A DNA stretch of 64,000 nt from Tolypeutes matacus (GCA_026826555.1 JAKSZT010053769.1:2634505-2698504), one strand, 5' to 3'. Shown: positions 12,085 through 24,450, counted from the first letter of the stretch. Notes: generated by a model not told the origin, from the sequence alone. A program made the numbers and translations.

Positions 12085-13060
12085 GTATATACAATTGTGT
12101 TTTTTAAAATACACTATTTTATTTTATGATTGTTTAGATATACAGAAAAGTTGCAAAGATTTCACAGAGTGCTGCCATATACCCTTTACCCAACATAAGA
12201 TATTGCTATCAACTTATATTACCATGCTACATTTGTCACAAATAAGAAACCAACATTGTTATATTACTATTAATTGAACTCCACACTTTACTTGGAATTC
12301 ATTATTTTTTTCCTACTGTCTCTCTTTTTTTTCTGTTCCAGGATCCCACCCAAGATGCCATATTACATCCAGGCATAATGTCTCCTTAGCCTTCTCTGAC
12401 CTCTGACAGACCCAGATGTTCTTGTGTTTTGTGACCTTTACAGTTTCGAGGAGTACTGGTCAGGCGTTTTGTGGAATGTTGCCCAATTTGGGTTTGGCTC
12501 ATGTTTTTTTCTCATGCTTAGACTGGGGTTGGGTTTTTTGGAGGAAAACCACAGAGGTGAGTGCCCATCTCATCATATTCTATTAAGGGCTCATGCTACC
12601 AGCATGACTCATGACTCCTGAGGCTCACAGGTGAGACCCTGTTCACCCGCTTTCTCCCCTCTAAAGTTACTCCACTCCACGTCCTCCCACCCTACCTTTC
12701 AGCCCCTTCCCATGCTCTAGTCTTTTGGAAAGAGTCACTAAGCACAGCCTACATTCACAGGGTGGTGGGGGGGTAAAGCTCCATTTCCTGGAGGGGGGAG
12801 TATCTACATAAATTACTTGCAAGCCTTCTTTAGGGAGAGTTGTCTCTTCTCTCCCATTTATTCATTTACTTTATTTATATTGGTATGGGCTGTGCTCTAA
12901 GATATTTTAATTTATGCTTTTGATTATAACCAATATTATAGTATGTATTTTGTCACTCAAATGTTTCCAGTTTTGGCCATTTGGGGACTCTTTCAGGTTG
13001 ATTCCTATGCCCCTTTGACATATCACCATCGTTTTTGTTTCTTGAGCACTTAATTATTTT
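12085..13060 (-). mobile_element. Old L1 (L1M-type) 3' UTR
   Basis: A long collinear antisense match to an old mammalian L1 3' UTR. Ordered landmarks: 'acagaaaagttgcaaag' (12144), 'ttctgttccaggatcccac' (12330), 'gacctttacagtttcgagg' (12433), 'agtactggtcaggcgttttg', 'agactggggttgggtttt', 'ggagtatctacataaatta' (12797), 'tgtctcttctctcccattta' and 'cgtttttgtttcttgagca' (13030). No ORF2 follows on the right. Confidence 0.8.
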
Positions 13061-14754
13061 TTATAATATTAAATTTTAGCATACAGTTATTTGATCTAAA
13101 ATATAGGAAAGAATTGAAATGTTAATCCTGACACTTTTATATATTACATAATATACATGGGTCTAGTCACATTTTATTATTTACAGAGTGGAGAAAATAT
13201 CATCTTAAAGGCATTATATTAATGAATATGAGTATACAAAGTTGAAGTGGCACGTAAAACCATATATTGCACCCTATAGTGAATAAGTCTCACTTGAAAT
13301 GGCACTCCATCAATTGCTGATCCCTTTGGATGGGTAATCATTAAATGTAGGTTTAAAACTGTTTACAAAATGCAAATAGCATGTTAAAGATTCTTGAAAT
13401 TTGAATTATTACCTTTATTTTTTAAGTGACAGGAATGCCACTGCAATTGTCATAGTAATATCAAAGCACTGTGAGATGAATTTTACTTTGTATTTCACAA
13501 ATCAATTTTCTCATCAAAGACATGACTCATTTATTACCCATTTTAAAATACACTGTTACCTTGGTAACTGCCAAATTATATGCTGTATATAACAGTGTTG
13601 ATGATGAGAATCTTACAAGAGATTCAAAGAAAATGAAAAGAACTTAAGTCTGCTCTTTGATTTAAATTTCTAGAAAGACCTATTACAGAATGTTAACCAG
13701 TACAGAACTTTAAACTACCTATTCTATATTCTAAAGTGACCTAGAAGTTCTAGTCAAGAATCCAGGCTGATCTACAATCCCTACCTTTCATTCCCTATCT
13801 AACAAGCCCCATCCAAAAAAAATTTAGCATCTTCTGGTACATTCCCAATGCTCTTTACCTTATTTAGCACATTTGGGCACAGAAGGTTCTGAAAGGAAAT
13901 TACTCTGGCACTAAGACAGGAGTGAACCTGCATTTCACGTAGATTTTCAGTGACTTGCAATTTAATGCATTAACTTAAAAGGAGAGGTGACTTACTTGAA
14001 ACAAAGACAGAGATTACATTAAATCCAGAGTCAGAAATATGGTTTCAATAACAAACTTGTATGATGGAGTGGACTCCTTTGAGATTCTTTGTCTGTGTGT
14101 GTATGTGATCTGTAAAATAGTTGATTTAAATATATAATCTCCAAGATTTCTTCTATTTCTGAAATCTGTGGCACTATGATAAAAATTTTCCTGTGATAAC
14201 CCCTCAGGTAATTTATTCACCAACTGCATGGATTTTCCTGGAGCAGCTTCCAACACAACTGCATCTTTTCTAGGAGGCTTTCTCTCCATAGAATGGCACT
14301 ACTAGAGATTGAGTTATCCTAATGTAAAGAGAAGTATGTAAGTCAAGAGAAAGTAAAGATTTTCAAGATTATTATTTCAATCAAAAATATATTCAGTCTA
14401 CTCTGCACAGGATTAAAAATATCATATTAATGCAACTATTTCTTATGGAAAGGTGGACAGTGTCCCTCTCTACCTCAATAGGCCCTGGAACTCTAGTCCA
14501 GGCTTGAGTTATACAGCTGTGAAAGAGTCAGTGTTTTCTCTCCCCTTTAATTATCCAGAGTTCCAGCACAAGCTAGCTAAAGATGAAAATAACTTTTGTT
14601 CTCTTCTACCTCAAATGCTTAGAAGTGTATCACAGGTATATGGTGGTAGACAGTGTGAAGCAAATTTCTTTTGAGAAAAACAATAGTACCATCTTTGGCT
14701 TATAGATGTTTGCCTATGCTACTATTTGGGTTAGCACACACACCCATTTATTTT
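13061..14754. other. Unannotated AT-rich DNA with one exon-like frame
   Basis: No repeat recognised with confidence. The minus-strand frame 14014-14289 (91 codons) is the least random-looking ORF of this stretch and is discussed in the findings. I do not call it a gene, because there is no homology I recognise and no supporting neighbouring exon. Confidence 0.5.
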
Positions 14755-14935
14755 TCTATTGGTTATGAAGCACCAGATTTCAAGCCTCTGGCTTTGCTAC
14801 TTACTATCTACATTATAACCTATGTCATCTTCAGTTCTCTGGTAATAATAGTTGATTAAGCATAACATGGACACATGTATGAGGATCAAATGAAACAACA
14901 TAAGTGAGAAACAATGTAGAGGCACATAGATGAGA
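14755..14935 (+). repeat. MIR SINE (partial)
   Basis: Sense MIR pattern: 'tggctttgctacttactat', 'acctatgtcatcttcag', then 'tgaggatcaaatgaaacaac' and 'gaggcacatagat'. It is followed at once by a second, better preserved MIR. Confidence 0.65.
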
Positions 14936-14949
14936 ATGTAATAAATTAT

Positions 14950-15185
14950 AAGGTTAAGCTCAGGGTCTCAGGGGCCAAGCTGCATAGGTTCAATTTTTAA
15001 CTCTTTCACTTATTAGTTGTGTGACTTTGAACTATGATCTCAGTCCCCTCATTTTAAAAATGAGAGCTACAATAGTACCTGTCTCTTAAGGTTGTCATGA
15101 AGATTAAATGAGTTAATTCATAAAGAGATATTAGAAGATAATCCAGCATATATAAAATACTCAATAAATGTTATCTAATAAAAGT
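14950..15185 (+). repeat. MIR SINE, nearly complete
   Basis: Well preserved: 'ttagttgtgtgactttgaac', 'cccctcattttaaaaatgag', 'caatagtacctgtctctta', 'aagattaaatgagttaatt', ending 'actcaataaatgtta'. This is the best MIR of the window. Confidence 0.88.
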
Positions 15186-17211
15186 ACTCTGAAAACTTCA
15201 AAAAACCATACGAATGTTAGCAATCATTATAGTTTATAAGTAAAAATAGCTTCTTGATTGAATACCCTTACAGGTCAATAACTCTGACATTTAGCTCACG
15301 GTTCAACATCCATTTTCCAGTCTTGGGTATTTTGGAAAACCAGGAAGAGCTAAGTAGCAGCAATCAGAATAAGAATGTTACCAGTGGATGAAGGTTGCCC
15401 AGTGAGTCAGAAAGAACCTCAGAACTTGAAGCTATTTCTGGTATCCATTATTCTTGGAATTTCCCTGTGTGAAGATATTTTAGAGACATATTTTCTTGTT
15501 GTTGACCATGATACTAATAGCTCTAATATGATTACACAAAGCCAAGGGTTCAGGCAGATTTTATATGGGCTTACAAGGGCATGTGGAAATGAGAATAAAT
15601 TTCTAAAACCTGCTTTTTAATTTCTTTAATGGAATCTGTTTGCAAATATTTGAATTGAGATAAATTGCCTACATACCACCTTCCTAGTTGACAGTAAATT
15701 AAACAAACAAACAAACAAACACAAAAAAAAAACCAAGCAGCTACTTTCTCACTTTGCTGTATACTCAAGGTGTTTTGGGTCAAAGAAAAAGACTATGGAA
15801 AATGTTTGTTTCATGTGTATATGTCTGTACAGAGGATAAAGAAGCATTTTAGTGTAACATCTTCTATTAGTTTACTGGGAGGAAATAAAAACAGTTGAGA
15901 GTCATATAATCACACTTATTCAATTTCATACAACTTACCCAGGAAGTATATATCTGCAGGACAGATTGTCTCAGTGCTGTGGATAAGTTGTAGTATTCGG
16001 AGCTGTGGTGTGTTTGGTGCCCAGCCCACATAATATTAATCTCTGAAAAACACATCATTTGAAATGAGCCATGAAAATAAGAACAAAGGAACTTCCATTT
16101 TCAGTTACACATGCTGCTCTTTTGAGTGGGAAGAAAAATCTGGGACATCTCTGAAAGAGCTAACCAATATAATTATAATTAAAATAAGCTGCCTCAAATC
16201 ATTTTTGGAGTCAGGCAGGATATAAATTATAAATAAAAAATGGAAACATAGCCAATAAATATATATATGTATATAGTATATGAGACATAATTAAATGCCT
16301 CCAACCAACTGAAATGGCCAAAATTTACACTTTGCTAACATATTACAGTATGACAGATCATAAAAGCTAGCTGGTAATATTGCAACAATACTGTCAGTGG
16401 CTAGTGATGATTTTTTAGTATGTGATAACATATTTCTAATCAAAGAAAACCTCTCTAATGGAAGAATAAATTGGTACATAAATTTCAGAATGAAATATTA
16501 CATAATATTCTTTTCTGCTGACCTTTATGAGTAGAGTCAATATCTGAATATTTAAGTAGACTTGGAGTAAGAGGTAAAGCAGAGTAATATTTCTTCCTAA
16601 GATACAATTTTTCATCTTATTTACAGATATATTTACAGATATATATTGGCTAATGGTTAGATATAATTCTTCCCATATCTCATAGAAACTATTCCATTTC
16701 TAAAATTGAACCACATAGTCACTATTTGTCCTCATAATAAAAAAGAAAAAAAAAGCTCTTCATTTTCATCAAGCATTATTACAGATTGCTCTCATACTGG
16801 TCTTAGGATTCATACACACTATAATGATTCCCCAAAATAGATGTAACAGAAGAGAATGAGTCTGCATTTTCCATTCTCTCTCTATTTTCCATTTCTTTGC
16901 AGAATCACTGACCAAAATTCTATATTATTTGCTACTCAAATACAAAACAAAACAAACATCAAAAAGCTATGTTCTAAGCTAAACTAACTTATATTTAGTT
17001 TTTTGCTCCAAACTCAGGAGATAAAACTCACTGTATGATGTGATCATTGTCTCCCTGCCAGTACCAATTAGAAATTAAATCTTTTAGACTTGCATGTACG
17101 GGAACTGAACAGTTGACCTAAGTATAGAAATATTATGGTATTGGTTTTTGCAGTTGCCATTTACTAACAGTTAAAGTACATGGCACAATAATTTGTAACA
17201 GGATTTTATAT
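15186..17211. other. Unannotated AT-rich DNA
   Basis: No gene or named element recognised. It holds a short (CAAA)n-like run at about 15700-15735 and TA-rich runs near 16260-16280 and 16625-16645. Confidence 0.55.
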
Positions 17212-17425
17212 AAATCATGGCATAGGGAAGCGGCTGTGGCTCAATCAGTAGGGCTCCCGTTTACCATATGGGAGGCCCAGGGTTCGGTTCCCGGGGCCTC
17301 CTGGTGAAGGCAAGCCCGCCCGCACGGCGTGGTTAGCTGACCCAGCGAGCACAAGCAGCAAGGGGGGGATAAATGAATAAATAAATAAAATCTTAAAAAA
17401 AAAAAAAAAAAAAAATCATGGCATA
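17212..17425 (+). mobile_element. DAS SINE (tRNA-derived), full length, with 13-bp TSD
   Basis: The element proper is 17225-17412. It has a tRNA-like head with a pol III A box (tggctcaatcag, 17237-17248) and a B box (ggttcggttcc, 17281-17291). A unique body with the conserved 'cccgcccgcacggcgtgg' and 'acccagcgagc' blocks follows, then an (AAAT)n stretch and a poly(A) tail. The 13-bp sequence aaatcatggcata flanks it exactly on both sides (17212-17224 and 17413-17425). The perfect duplication and intact promoter boxes point to a young L1-mobilised insertion. DAS SINEs are known from armadillos, so this is the main taxonomic marker here. Confidence 0.95.
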
Positions 17426-18917
17426 ATCTTTATTTTCAATCTAGTGGGCTTTTTGGACATTCATTTAGGAAATGAAAGCTCTCTGGACAATCTGTATAGG
17501 AAGTTATCAAACAAAATTTGCAAGCACAAATAGGCCTTTGTAAACAAACAATAACAGAGAGATACAAGAAGGACTTAATTCTGTGAAAACGGGAAGACTA
17601 TGCAAATGATTATGAATAGATAGCCTATCAGAAGTCATTTCTTTTAAAGCCATGTGTTTTCAAGTGGGATAAATATTTCCATAAACCAATAAGTAACTTA
17701 CATCTTGATTGGTTGATGTTTTAATTGTTTTAATCGTTCTTAAGAAAGACACCTTATTTCTACCCAAGCAGTTAAGGAAATTGTTCTTACCCAATTGAGA
17801 ACTACTTCACAGAATGACCTCTAAAACCACCCAAAGTCCTTGAAATGACCTAGAACCTAAATCTCTGGTTCATTAATGAGCCTATACAGCTATGGAAGGA
17901 ATCCTATGGGACTTCACATCTTTAGATAGTGTGTGGAAATAGATTAAAGGATAATAATTTTGAATAATCTCCCCAGTTTTCACAAGCCCCTAAAGTAATC
18001 TAAGCACAATTTACTCTTTAGATCATATCCATTAGCAAATGTTTCATTATTTATTACTTATAAATCTTCATTACCAATAAAAACATTGTCCATTTTTTTG
18101 GACATTTCAGGATTTGTTTAAAAATTTTCATCCTAATGTATCTACCTAATGAGTTCACAAGAGGATGAACTAATCAAGTAAGTTTTAATATGAGAATAAT
18201 AATATATATGTGAACTACTACCTTATTACTGCTACAGAAGCAAAGTAGTGGAACAAAGAATCCACAAAGGTGGAGGTTAAAGCCTGTCTCTTTAATTGTT
18301 TGAAAAGCATTTACTTCCTCTCACAAACTGTGTGAAACACAAGCCTTCATTAAATGAACTACAGCTGTCTAAACAGGGTACAGTAACTGGATCCTACTGC
18401 CTTACCTCTGTCACTTTGCAGAATTGTGAAAAATAAGAAGGAATATGGAATTTTTTTCACAATCTGTGTTTGACTTACTTGAAGTAAATTATTTTCTAAA
18501 GGGATTGTAAAAATGCATTTAATAGATAATTGAAAACCCCAGCAGTTCTTTTGTAAAAGAAATGAGAAAAAATAATATTGCATTTACAAATATGTTCATC
18601 TTCCTTAATACTTGAATTGACACTTGTCTGTTCTAGGGAAAGAAAATGCTAAAGAGGAAAGGAAACATAGAATAAGCTTCTTACTAGTTTTATTTTCCCA
18701 TAAGCAAATTATAGAATATAAATGCATATGGTATATTACTATGGTCTGTTTAATACTAGAATTAGAGACAAATATACTCCTTTGAAATACCAAAAATGTG
18801 CCTTTTATAAATATGTTATATTAATTCATTGATTGATCATCCAATATATTAGGCCAAAATTTAATATAATATATACTTTTATGTCTGGATCTGTTATATT
18901 CTTGAGTTGAACTTTTT
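17426..18917. other. Unannotated AT-rich DNA
   Basis: No gene or repeat recognised. The short ORFs here (for example 18359-18583 minus) lack any recognisable protein feature. Confidence 0.55.
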
Positions 18918-19105
18918 CCCAATCTATTTTTTATGGTATAATTGACATAGAGTTAAATCCATCCTTTTTAGTAATTGACAAACAAATACTGCAGCATAAC
19001 TACCACCACAATCAAGACACAGAACAGTTTCATCATCCCAGAAAATTCCCCCACATCCATTTATGGACATGATTTGCAGTCTCTAAAATGGCTTCCTGAT
19101 TCAGA
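18918..19105 (-). mobile_element. Old L1M 3' UTR, part 1 (split element)
   Basis: Antisense L1M 3' UTR pattern: 'ttatggtataattgacatag', 'actaccaccacaatcaagac', 'cagaacagtttcatcatccc'. The same element resumes at about 20658 after a composite insertion. Confidence 0.75.
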
Positions 19106-19204
19106 TGATGAGGTAATAGGTTTTGAGCTGATAATGTAATGTGATAAGATGTTTGGAGCTCTTGGGAGAAGTGAGTATGTTTAGAATGCAGCAGAGATGG
19201 TGAG

Positions 19205-19425
19205 GCCCAGAGGACTGACTATGGTGGGTAGCCTCTAAGACGTCCCACAGTGATTCTTGCATCTGGTATTCATGCCTTTGTAAAATTCCCTCCCCTTGAG
19301 TGTGGGCTGGATTTAGAAACTTCCTTTAGTGATTAGAAGTTGGCAGAGGTGATGGGATGTCCGTTATGATACTAGGTCTTAAAAAGAGTATGGCTCTCTT
19401 GCTGTTCTGATTTTGTGATAATCAT
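19205..19425 (+). mobile_element. MLT1 (ERVL-MaLR) LTR, part 1
   Basis: Sense MLT1 pattern: 'ttcatgcctttgtaaaattc', 'cccttgagtgtgggctgg', 'tggcagaggtgatgggatg', 'ttaaaaagagtatggct'. The LTR is cut at about 19425 and its second half begins at about 20268. Confidence 0.8.
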
Positions 19426-20267
19426 GGTAGGCTAAACATTCACTATATAGAAACCATGCATGTGTTTTCTAGTTTTTCTCCCTAGGTCTGGTTTTTGGAA
19501 TGCTGGTGATAAACTAAGCCTGATTTATTTTATGACCACCCTGTATGGGAAAAGACTGTAACTTTGGGTATTTATGGTCAACCTTCAGAGATATAGCAGG
19601 GGGACGGATGTGGTTTGGGTAGTTGGGTGTCCATCTCCCATAGGGAGTAACCTGGTTTCGATCACTGGGGCCTCCTGGTAAAAATTAAAAAAAGAAAAAT
19701 ATAGAAGGCACATGGGCCATCAGGCCCCCTGCATGAGTGCGCTTCCAGGCCCCACAAGCCACGCAGCAAGATGATGACGTAACAGGAGAGTGACACAGGG
19801 AGAGCCACGACGAGATGCACTGAAAAACCAGGAACTAAGGTGGCGCAGGCGGTAGGAGGCCTCTCTCCCACGTCGGAGATTCTGAGGATCTAATCCCAGT
19901 GAAGCAGGAGAAGAAGGATAAAAAGAGAGGGCAGGAAACCAATACAGAGAGTTTCCCAGCGAATGGACACAGAAACAGCAAAAATGGTGGTGGTGGTGGT
20001 GAAATGGATAAAAGTAAATAAATAAATCCTTAAAAAATGTATATGAGAGGAAGATATGGACTATAGTTAATAGTAATACTTTGGTAATGTTCTTTCATGA
20101 TTCGTTAGCAAATGTTTCACAACGATGTGAGGGGGTGATGTGTGGGAGCCCTGTATGATGTTATGCATGTTTGTTTTGTAAATTCACAATGTTTACTGAA
20201 CACTTATAGTTTATGTATGCTCATGTATGAATGATATGCTTCAATAAATTGTTTTTAAAAAATGAGA
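19426..20267 (+). mobile_element. L1 3' end inserted into MLT1, itself carrying a DAS SINE
   Basis: The right arm (20040-20262) has 'atggactatagttaatag', 'ttagcaaatgtttcacaa' and a terminal 'cttcaataaattg' with a short A-rich end. This resembles 3' ends of L1MA/B-like elements as at 41985-42236, and is read here as a plus-strand L1 3' terminus. The left arm (19426-19598) is the part upstream of the SINE. Assignment of the left arm rests on position. Confidence 0.55.
19599..20039 (+). mobile_element. DAS-related SINE, long (apparently dimeric) form
   Basis: Begins 'gggggacggatgtggtttgg' with a tRNA-like head and a B-box-like ggtttcgatca (19654-19664), followed by 'ctggggcctcctggta' as in the other DAS copies. 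A second tRNA-like segment (about 19830-19900: 'gtggcgcaggcgg...cggagattctgaggatc') lies downstream. It ends in an (AAAT)n tail at about 20015-20030. It is more diverged than the copies at 17225 and 40624. The length and second head suggest a dimeric DAS subtype. Confidence 0.8.
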
Positions 20268-20655
20268 ATGGCTATGTCTGAGTGCTCTCTCTCATACTCT
20301 CACACGCTCCATTTGAAGAAAGTCCACTGCCGTGTTGTGAGCTGCTCTTTGGAGGAGCAGATATGGCAAGTAACTGGGAAGGCCACTGACAGACAGCAAG
20401 GAAAGAAGACCCTCAGTCCAAACACTATATCGAACTGAATCCTGCCACAACCATGTGAGTGGCTCCACCCTGAGTTGAGCCATCAGATGACCCTGCAGCC
20501 TGCAGACAGACCAAGTACAACCTCGTGAAAGACCTTGAGTCAGAGGCTCTCTTATCTAAGCCGTTCCCAGACCCATGATCCATGGAAACTATGAGATAAT
20601 AAATGCTTCTCGTTTTAAGCTGCTATTTGGTTACAAAGCAGTAGGTAACTAGTAG
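20268..20655 (+). mobile_element. MLT1 LTR, part 2
   Basis: Continues the MLT1: 'gagtgctctctctcatac', 'aaccatgtgagtggctccac', 'gccatcagatgaccctgcag', 'cctcgtgaaagaccttgag', 'tatgagataataaatgctt', ending 'agtaggtaactagtag'. It is collinear with part 1, so one LTR was split by the insertion between them. Confidence 0.88.
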
Positions 20656-21445
20656 ATTGATCAAGCTTCACCCCTCTCCCTTTTCTCTAAAGTTTTGTTT
20701 CTTCAAGAATATCATATACTTGGAATCATGCAATATATAACCTTTTGAGTTTGGCTTCTTTTGCTTAGGAAAGCAGCATAAAACTTTAGAGATTCCTCCA
20801 TGTTGTCTATGTACTAGTATTTTGTTACCATTTATTTCTGAAAACTATTTGGTTATAGCCACAGTTTGTTTCTTGTTGTTTTATTAAACCATTCATTAGG
20901 TGAAGAACATTTTTGTTGTTTCCAGTTTAGAGCAATAACAAATAAAGCTTCCATAAACAACCAAACTTCTTTCCAAAGTAGCTGTACCATTTTGTATTAA
21001 CCACCAGAAATGTATGAGATATCAAGTTGTTCCACATCTCTGGCAGTACTTGCTATTATTAATTTTCTTTTTATTTATATTTTTGATATCTATTCTAATA
21101 GGTATGTAGTGGAATCTCATTGAGATTTTAATTTGCATTGTTATGATGGTGAATGATAATGAGTATCTTTCTCTTTGCTTATTTGATGTCCATATAGGTT
21201 TTTGATGGAGTGTCTATTTAAATATTTTGCTCACTTTTTAATTGGGCTGCTTTCTTATTATTGAGTTTTGAGAGCTATTCATATATTCTTTATACAAGTC
21301 CTTTTTTATATATGTGATTTGAAAATATTTTCTCTCAGTCTGTGGCTTGACTTTTCATTTTTTAACACTGTCTTATGAAGAGAAAAAGTTCTTACTTTCA
21401 ATAAAATTCAATTTATATAGTTGAAAATTGTGAAAAGAATTTTTT
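20656..21445 (-). mobile_element. Old L1M, part 2: 3' UTR into ORF2 C-terminus
   Basis: Antisense landmarks in order: 'atacttggaatcatgcaata', 'gattcctccatgttgtctat', 'ccattcattaggtgaag', 'gtagctgtaccattttgtat', 'ctcattgagattttaatttg', 'tttttaattgggctgc', 'atattttctctcagtctgtg'. This continues the 3' UTR piece at 18918-19105. Confidence 0.85.
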
Positions 21446-23869
21446 GTGTATATAACAAAGAATAAATATTAGTTTGAAATAATTTTTCAGAGTTCAAAGT
21501 GATGAGAAAGCTGTAAGTGTCTGGCATTTAACATAGTCTATTTATATATATTATACATTTAAAATATAGCTAAATAAAATTTTGGTCTTATATTTTGCCA
21601 CATATGAATTAGAAGAAGCAACCCTTTAGGTTAATTCTAAACATAAGCATAGATATACAAGAAATTTTCACAGCTATGTAAGATAGCCATGTAATCCCCA
21701 ACAGTGAATAGGTCAGGAAAATATTGGGCATTCTTGGGGTGGTAATGTCGCCCTCCCTCATAATCTGGCAAATTCCAAAGTCATAAAGGAATAAATGTTA
21801 TAGGCATACTTGCAAAATGTTAGTGATGTTTGGAACCATTGAAGGTATGTTAGTAAACTTTATGCAACATTTAGAATATTGTGTGGTAGCTACAGAACAT
21901 AATTGCTGCAAGTCTTTAGGAGTCAGTTTATACCTTTAATTTTAAACATAATGGAAATAAAAACAAAGGGGGAAGGAAAAAAGGAGTTTCATTAAAAAGG
22001 AGAAATCAGTCTCTCTCTCTCTCTCTTTCCATCCCCTCCCCCCAAAAAAAACAGTGGTTTATTTGGTGCACTGATTTTTATTTCCCCTTGAGAAATGGAG
22101 GTGACTGGGTCCAATGATTCTCTAGCCTAAGACGGCACATCTTTGTCAATTTCCACAAAGCAAAGTGCATTATAGAACTCAGCACACACTAAATGATGGT
22201 GGTAAACCCCTTCATTGGAATGACTGCCTATTTCTTTAAACAAGAACTCTAACAGGATGAAACACTAAGTTTTTCAATTTTTAGAATGAAAACTATTGTC
22301 ATTCTAAATTTGGAAGTCCCAGATGTTAAGTGAATTCATTAAAAGTTTGTTCCATCTTTTTCCAACAGACAGGCATAACTGATAAATGATCCCCCAAAAT
22401 TAAGCTGAACAAACAAAATAAAAATTAGTAACAGATTCAAGCTATCAAACCAAAGTCTGATTGGACCATAACACAGTTGCTGAATAACAATGAATAGATC
22501 CTCATTTATTTCTATAGTGTCTCTACTCATTGTCATCAATTTTAGCATCACAGCTTATTACACTTCTTAGAGTAGGGGGCCAGGGATATTCACTCTGATA
22601 TTTTCTTTTTCCCAATCGGTCCTTTGTCTGCTTTAATACAAAAACTAAAATTTATAAGTATACTTAACAATGCCAAATCATTGAGAATAAAATGAATAAT
22701 TAATCGTTGTTCAACACATTTTGCATATATCCTGATGTTAGCATCATAGAAACCAGTAACCTGCAGCATAGACCAAATTTTCAATTTCTTTATGGATATA
22801 TAGCAACACATAGACATGAAATAAACTCTCTATAGGATGGTACTAAAACTGTCACAAACACTAAACTCTCACTCTCATCTTTAATACATTAAAGTAATTA
22901 TTACATTAGTACTTTTTTCTATTTTTATGTTCAAATTGAAGCTTTTACATTATAGCATGGAGAATTTTTTAGCAAGAGTTCCCCATTTGTGTGATTATAT
23001 TCTTTAAAATTTTAAACAAACAAAAAAGAGAAAATGCTTTTTAGTCTGAAGCAAAAAAATACCTATAAGAATTTATATCATCTTTTCAAATGACATTTTT
23101 GTCTCCAAACAATTCAAAGGCAAGAAATAAAAAATGTTTATTGTTGAGTTATTTGAAAAAATGCTAAAAAGACTAAATCCAGATTGATAATCATGTTTTG
23201 CTTCCGACAGCATTCACTAATATTAGAAATGAAAATATGATTTAAAATTTTCAGAATGTTGACTTTTCATATTTATGTCAGTTTTATTCAATTTTAAATG
23301 TCATCAGGAAATCTGAGTTAAAATTATATTTAATTTGTGGTTTTTAAAAAGTATAAATCCATTTAACACTAATATATTAAGACCTACTCTCTACAATCTC
23401 TGTGTAAGTGCTATGGTATAAACACACACACACACACAAAATAGGGAAAACATTTTTTTAAAAGCCCTGAAAGAGCCTATAACCATATAGAAACAAATAA
23501 ATGACTGTCACAGAAGAGAAAGCTTTATTTCCCCTGAAATGAAAGTAATTCTGTACAAATTGCAGATGTCCTGCATCAATTTGTAGCCATTGCTTCACAA
23601 CTTTTTAAACACTATTCAATCCAAGATGTCCATGGAATATAAGACATTAACATCCCTCCTTCCCTGAGAGATTAAGTGAGCACTTCTTTACTGTCTTCCT
23701 ATATAGTTGATTCTCAAAATCCTAGAAATGAGACTTCATATTACATCATGCAATTCAAATTCTGGCCAATTCTCATTTGTATCCTTGTTTGGACTTGCCA
23801 TATGAGCTCCTCCTCGTCCTTTCACAAAGGTGAAATAGATAAACAACAATAAAATAATAATAATAAACA
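21446..23869. other. Unannotated AT-rich DNA with simple repeats
   Basis: No gene or interspersed repeat recognised. Simple repeats: (CT)n at 22010-22027 and (CA)n at 23421-23438. Confidence 0.55.
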
Positions 23870-24055
23870 ACAATGATAGCAAACACATAACAATGCTTAC
23901 CACGTATTAGGGAACATTGTAAACACTTAACATATGTTAAATCATATATTCCCCATAACCATATTAAAAGCCAAATATTTATATAATTGTAATATATAGA
24001 TGAGGAAATAGAGATATAATGAGGTTTAATAACTTACCTAAGGTAAGTAATGATT
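23870..24055 (-). repeat. MIR SINE
   Basis: Antisense MIR: 'ggaacattgtaaacacttaa', 'agatgaggaaatagagatat', 'taataacttacctaagg'. Diverged. Confidence 0.65.
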
Positions 24056-24064
24056 ATTATTCCT

Positions 24065-24450
24065 ATTATTTTAATATTTTTTTGTTTTCAACCCTATTTT
24101 CCAACCCTATTGCACTAGATGGGTTTATGTGGCTACTTCTCAATGATGCACTGTGAGTGGCAATGAAGTGTGGGACAAAGCAGTTAGGAACTGGTGTGCC
24201 TTCTGGTAGCCCTCTCCAATTGCTAGCAGCATGTGGAGTATACAGTGGAAGATGCTGAGGCCCTGCGGAATGCAAAGACACCAGGTAGAAGGATCCTGGT
24301 TCCCTGAATGATAGCATGGAATAGAATGCTTTACTGACCCATACTTAACCAGGATATGAGTGAGAAATAAGGCTTGAATGTGTTAAGTCCCTTGGGATTT
24401 GTTAGAGCACAGTGAAATAATTCCAATATATCCCAGCTAGTAATCTTTGT
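24065..24450 (+). mobile_element. MLT1-type (MaLR) LTR, 3' portion
   Basis: Sense pattern of an old MLT1 subfamily: 'gcactgtgagtggcaatgaa', 'agctggatg'-like 'gctagcagcatgtgg', 'ggatcctggttccctgaatg', 'tgagtgagaaataagg' (the 'gagcgagaaataaac' equivalent), then 'tgtgttaagtcccttgg'. No internal retroviral sequence adjoins it. Confidence 0.7.

Noticed and set aside
17225..17300. tRNA-like sequence with A and B boxes, possible tRNA gene
   Set aside because: It is the head of a DAS SINE with SINE body, poly(A) tail and target duplication. The same holds at 40624. Not a functional tRNA gene.
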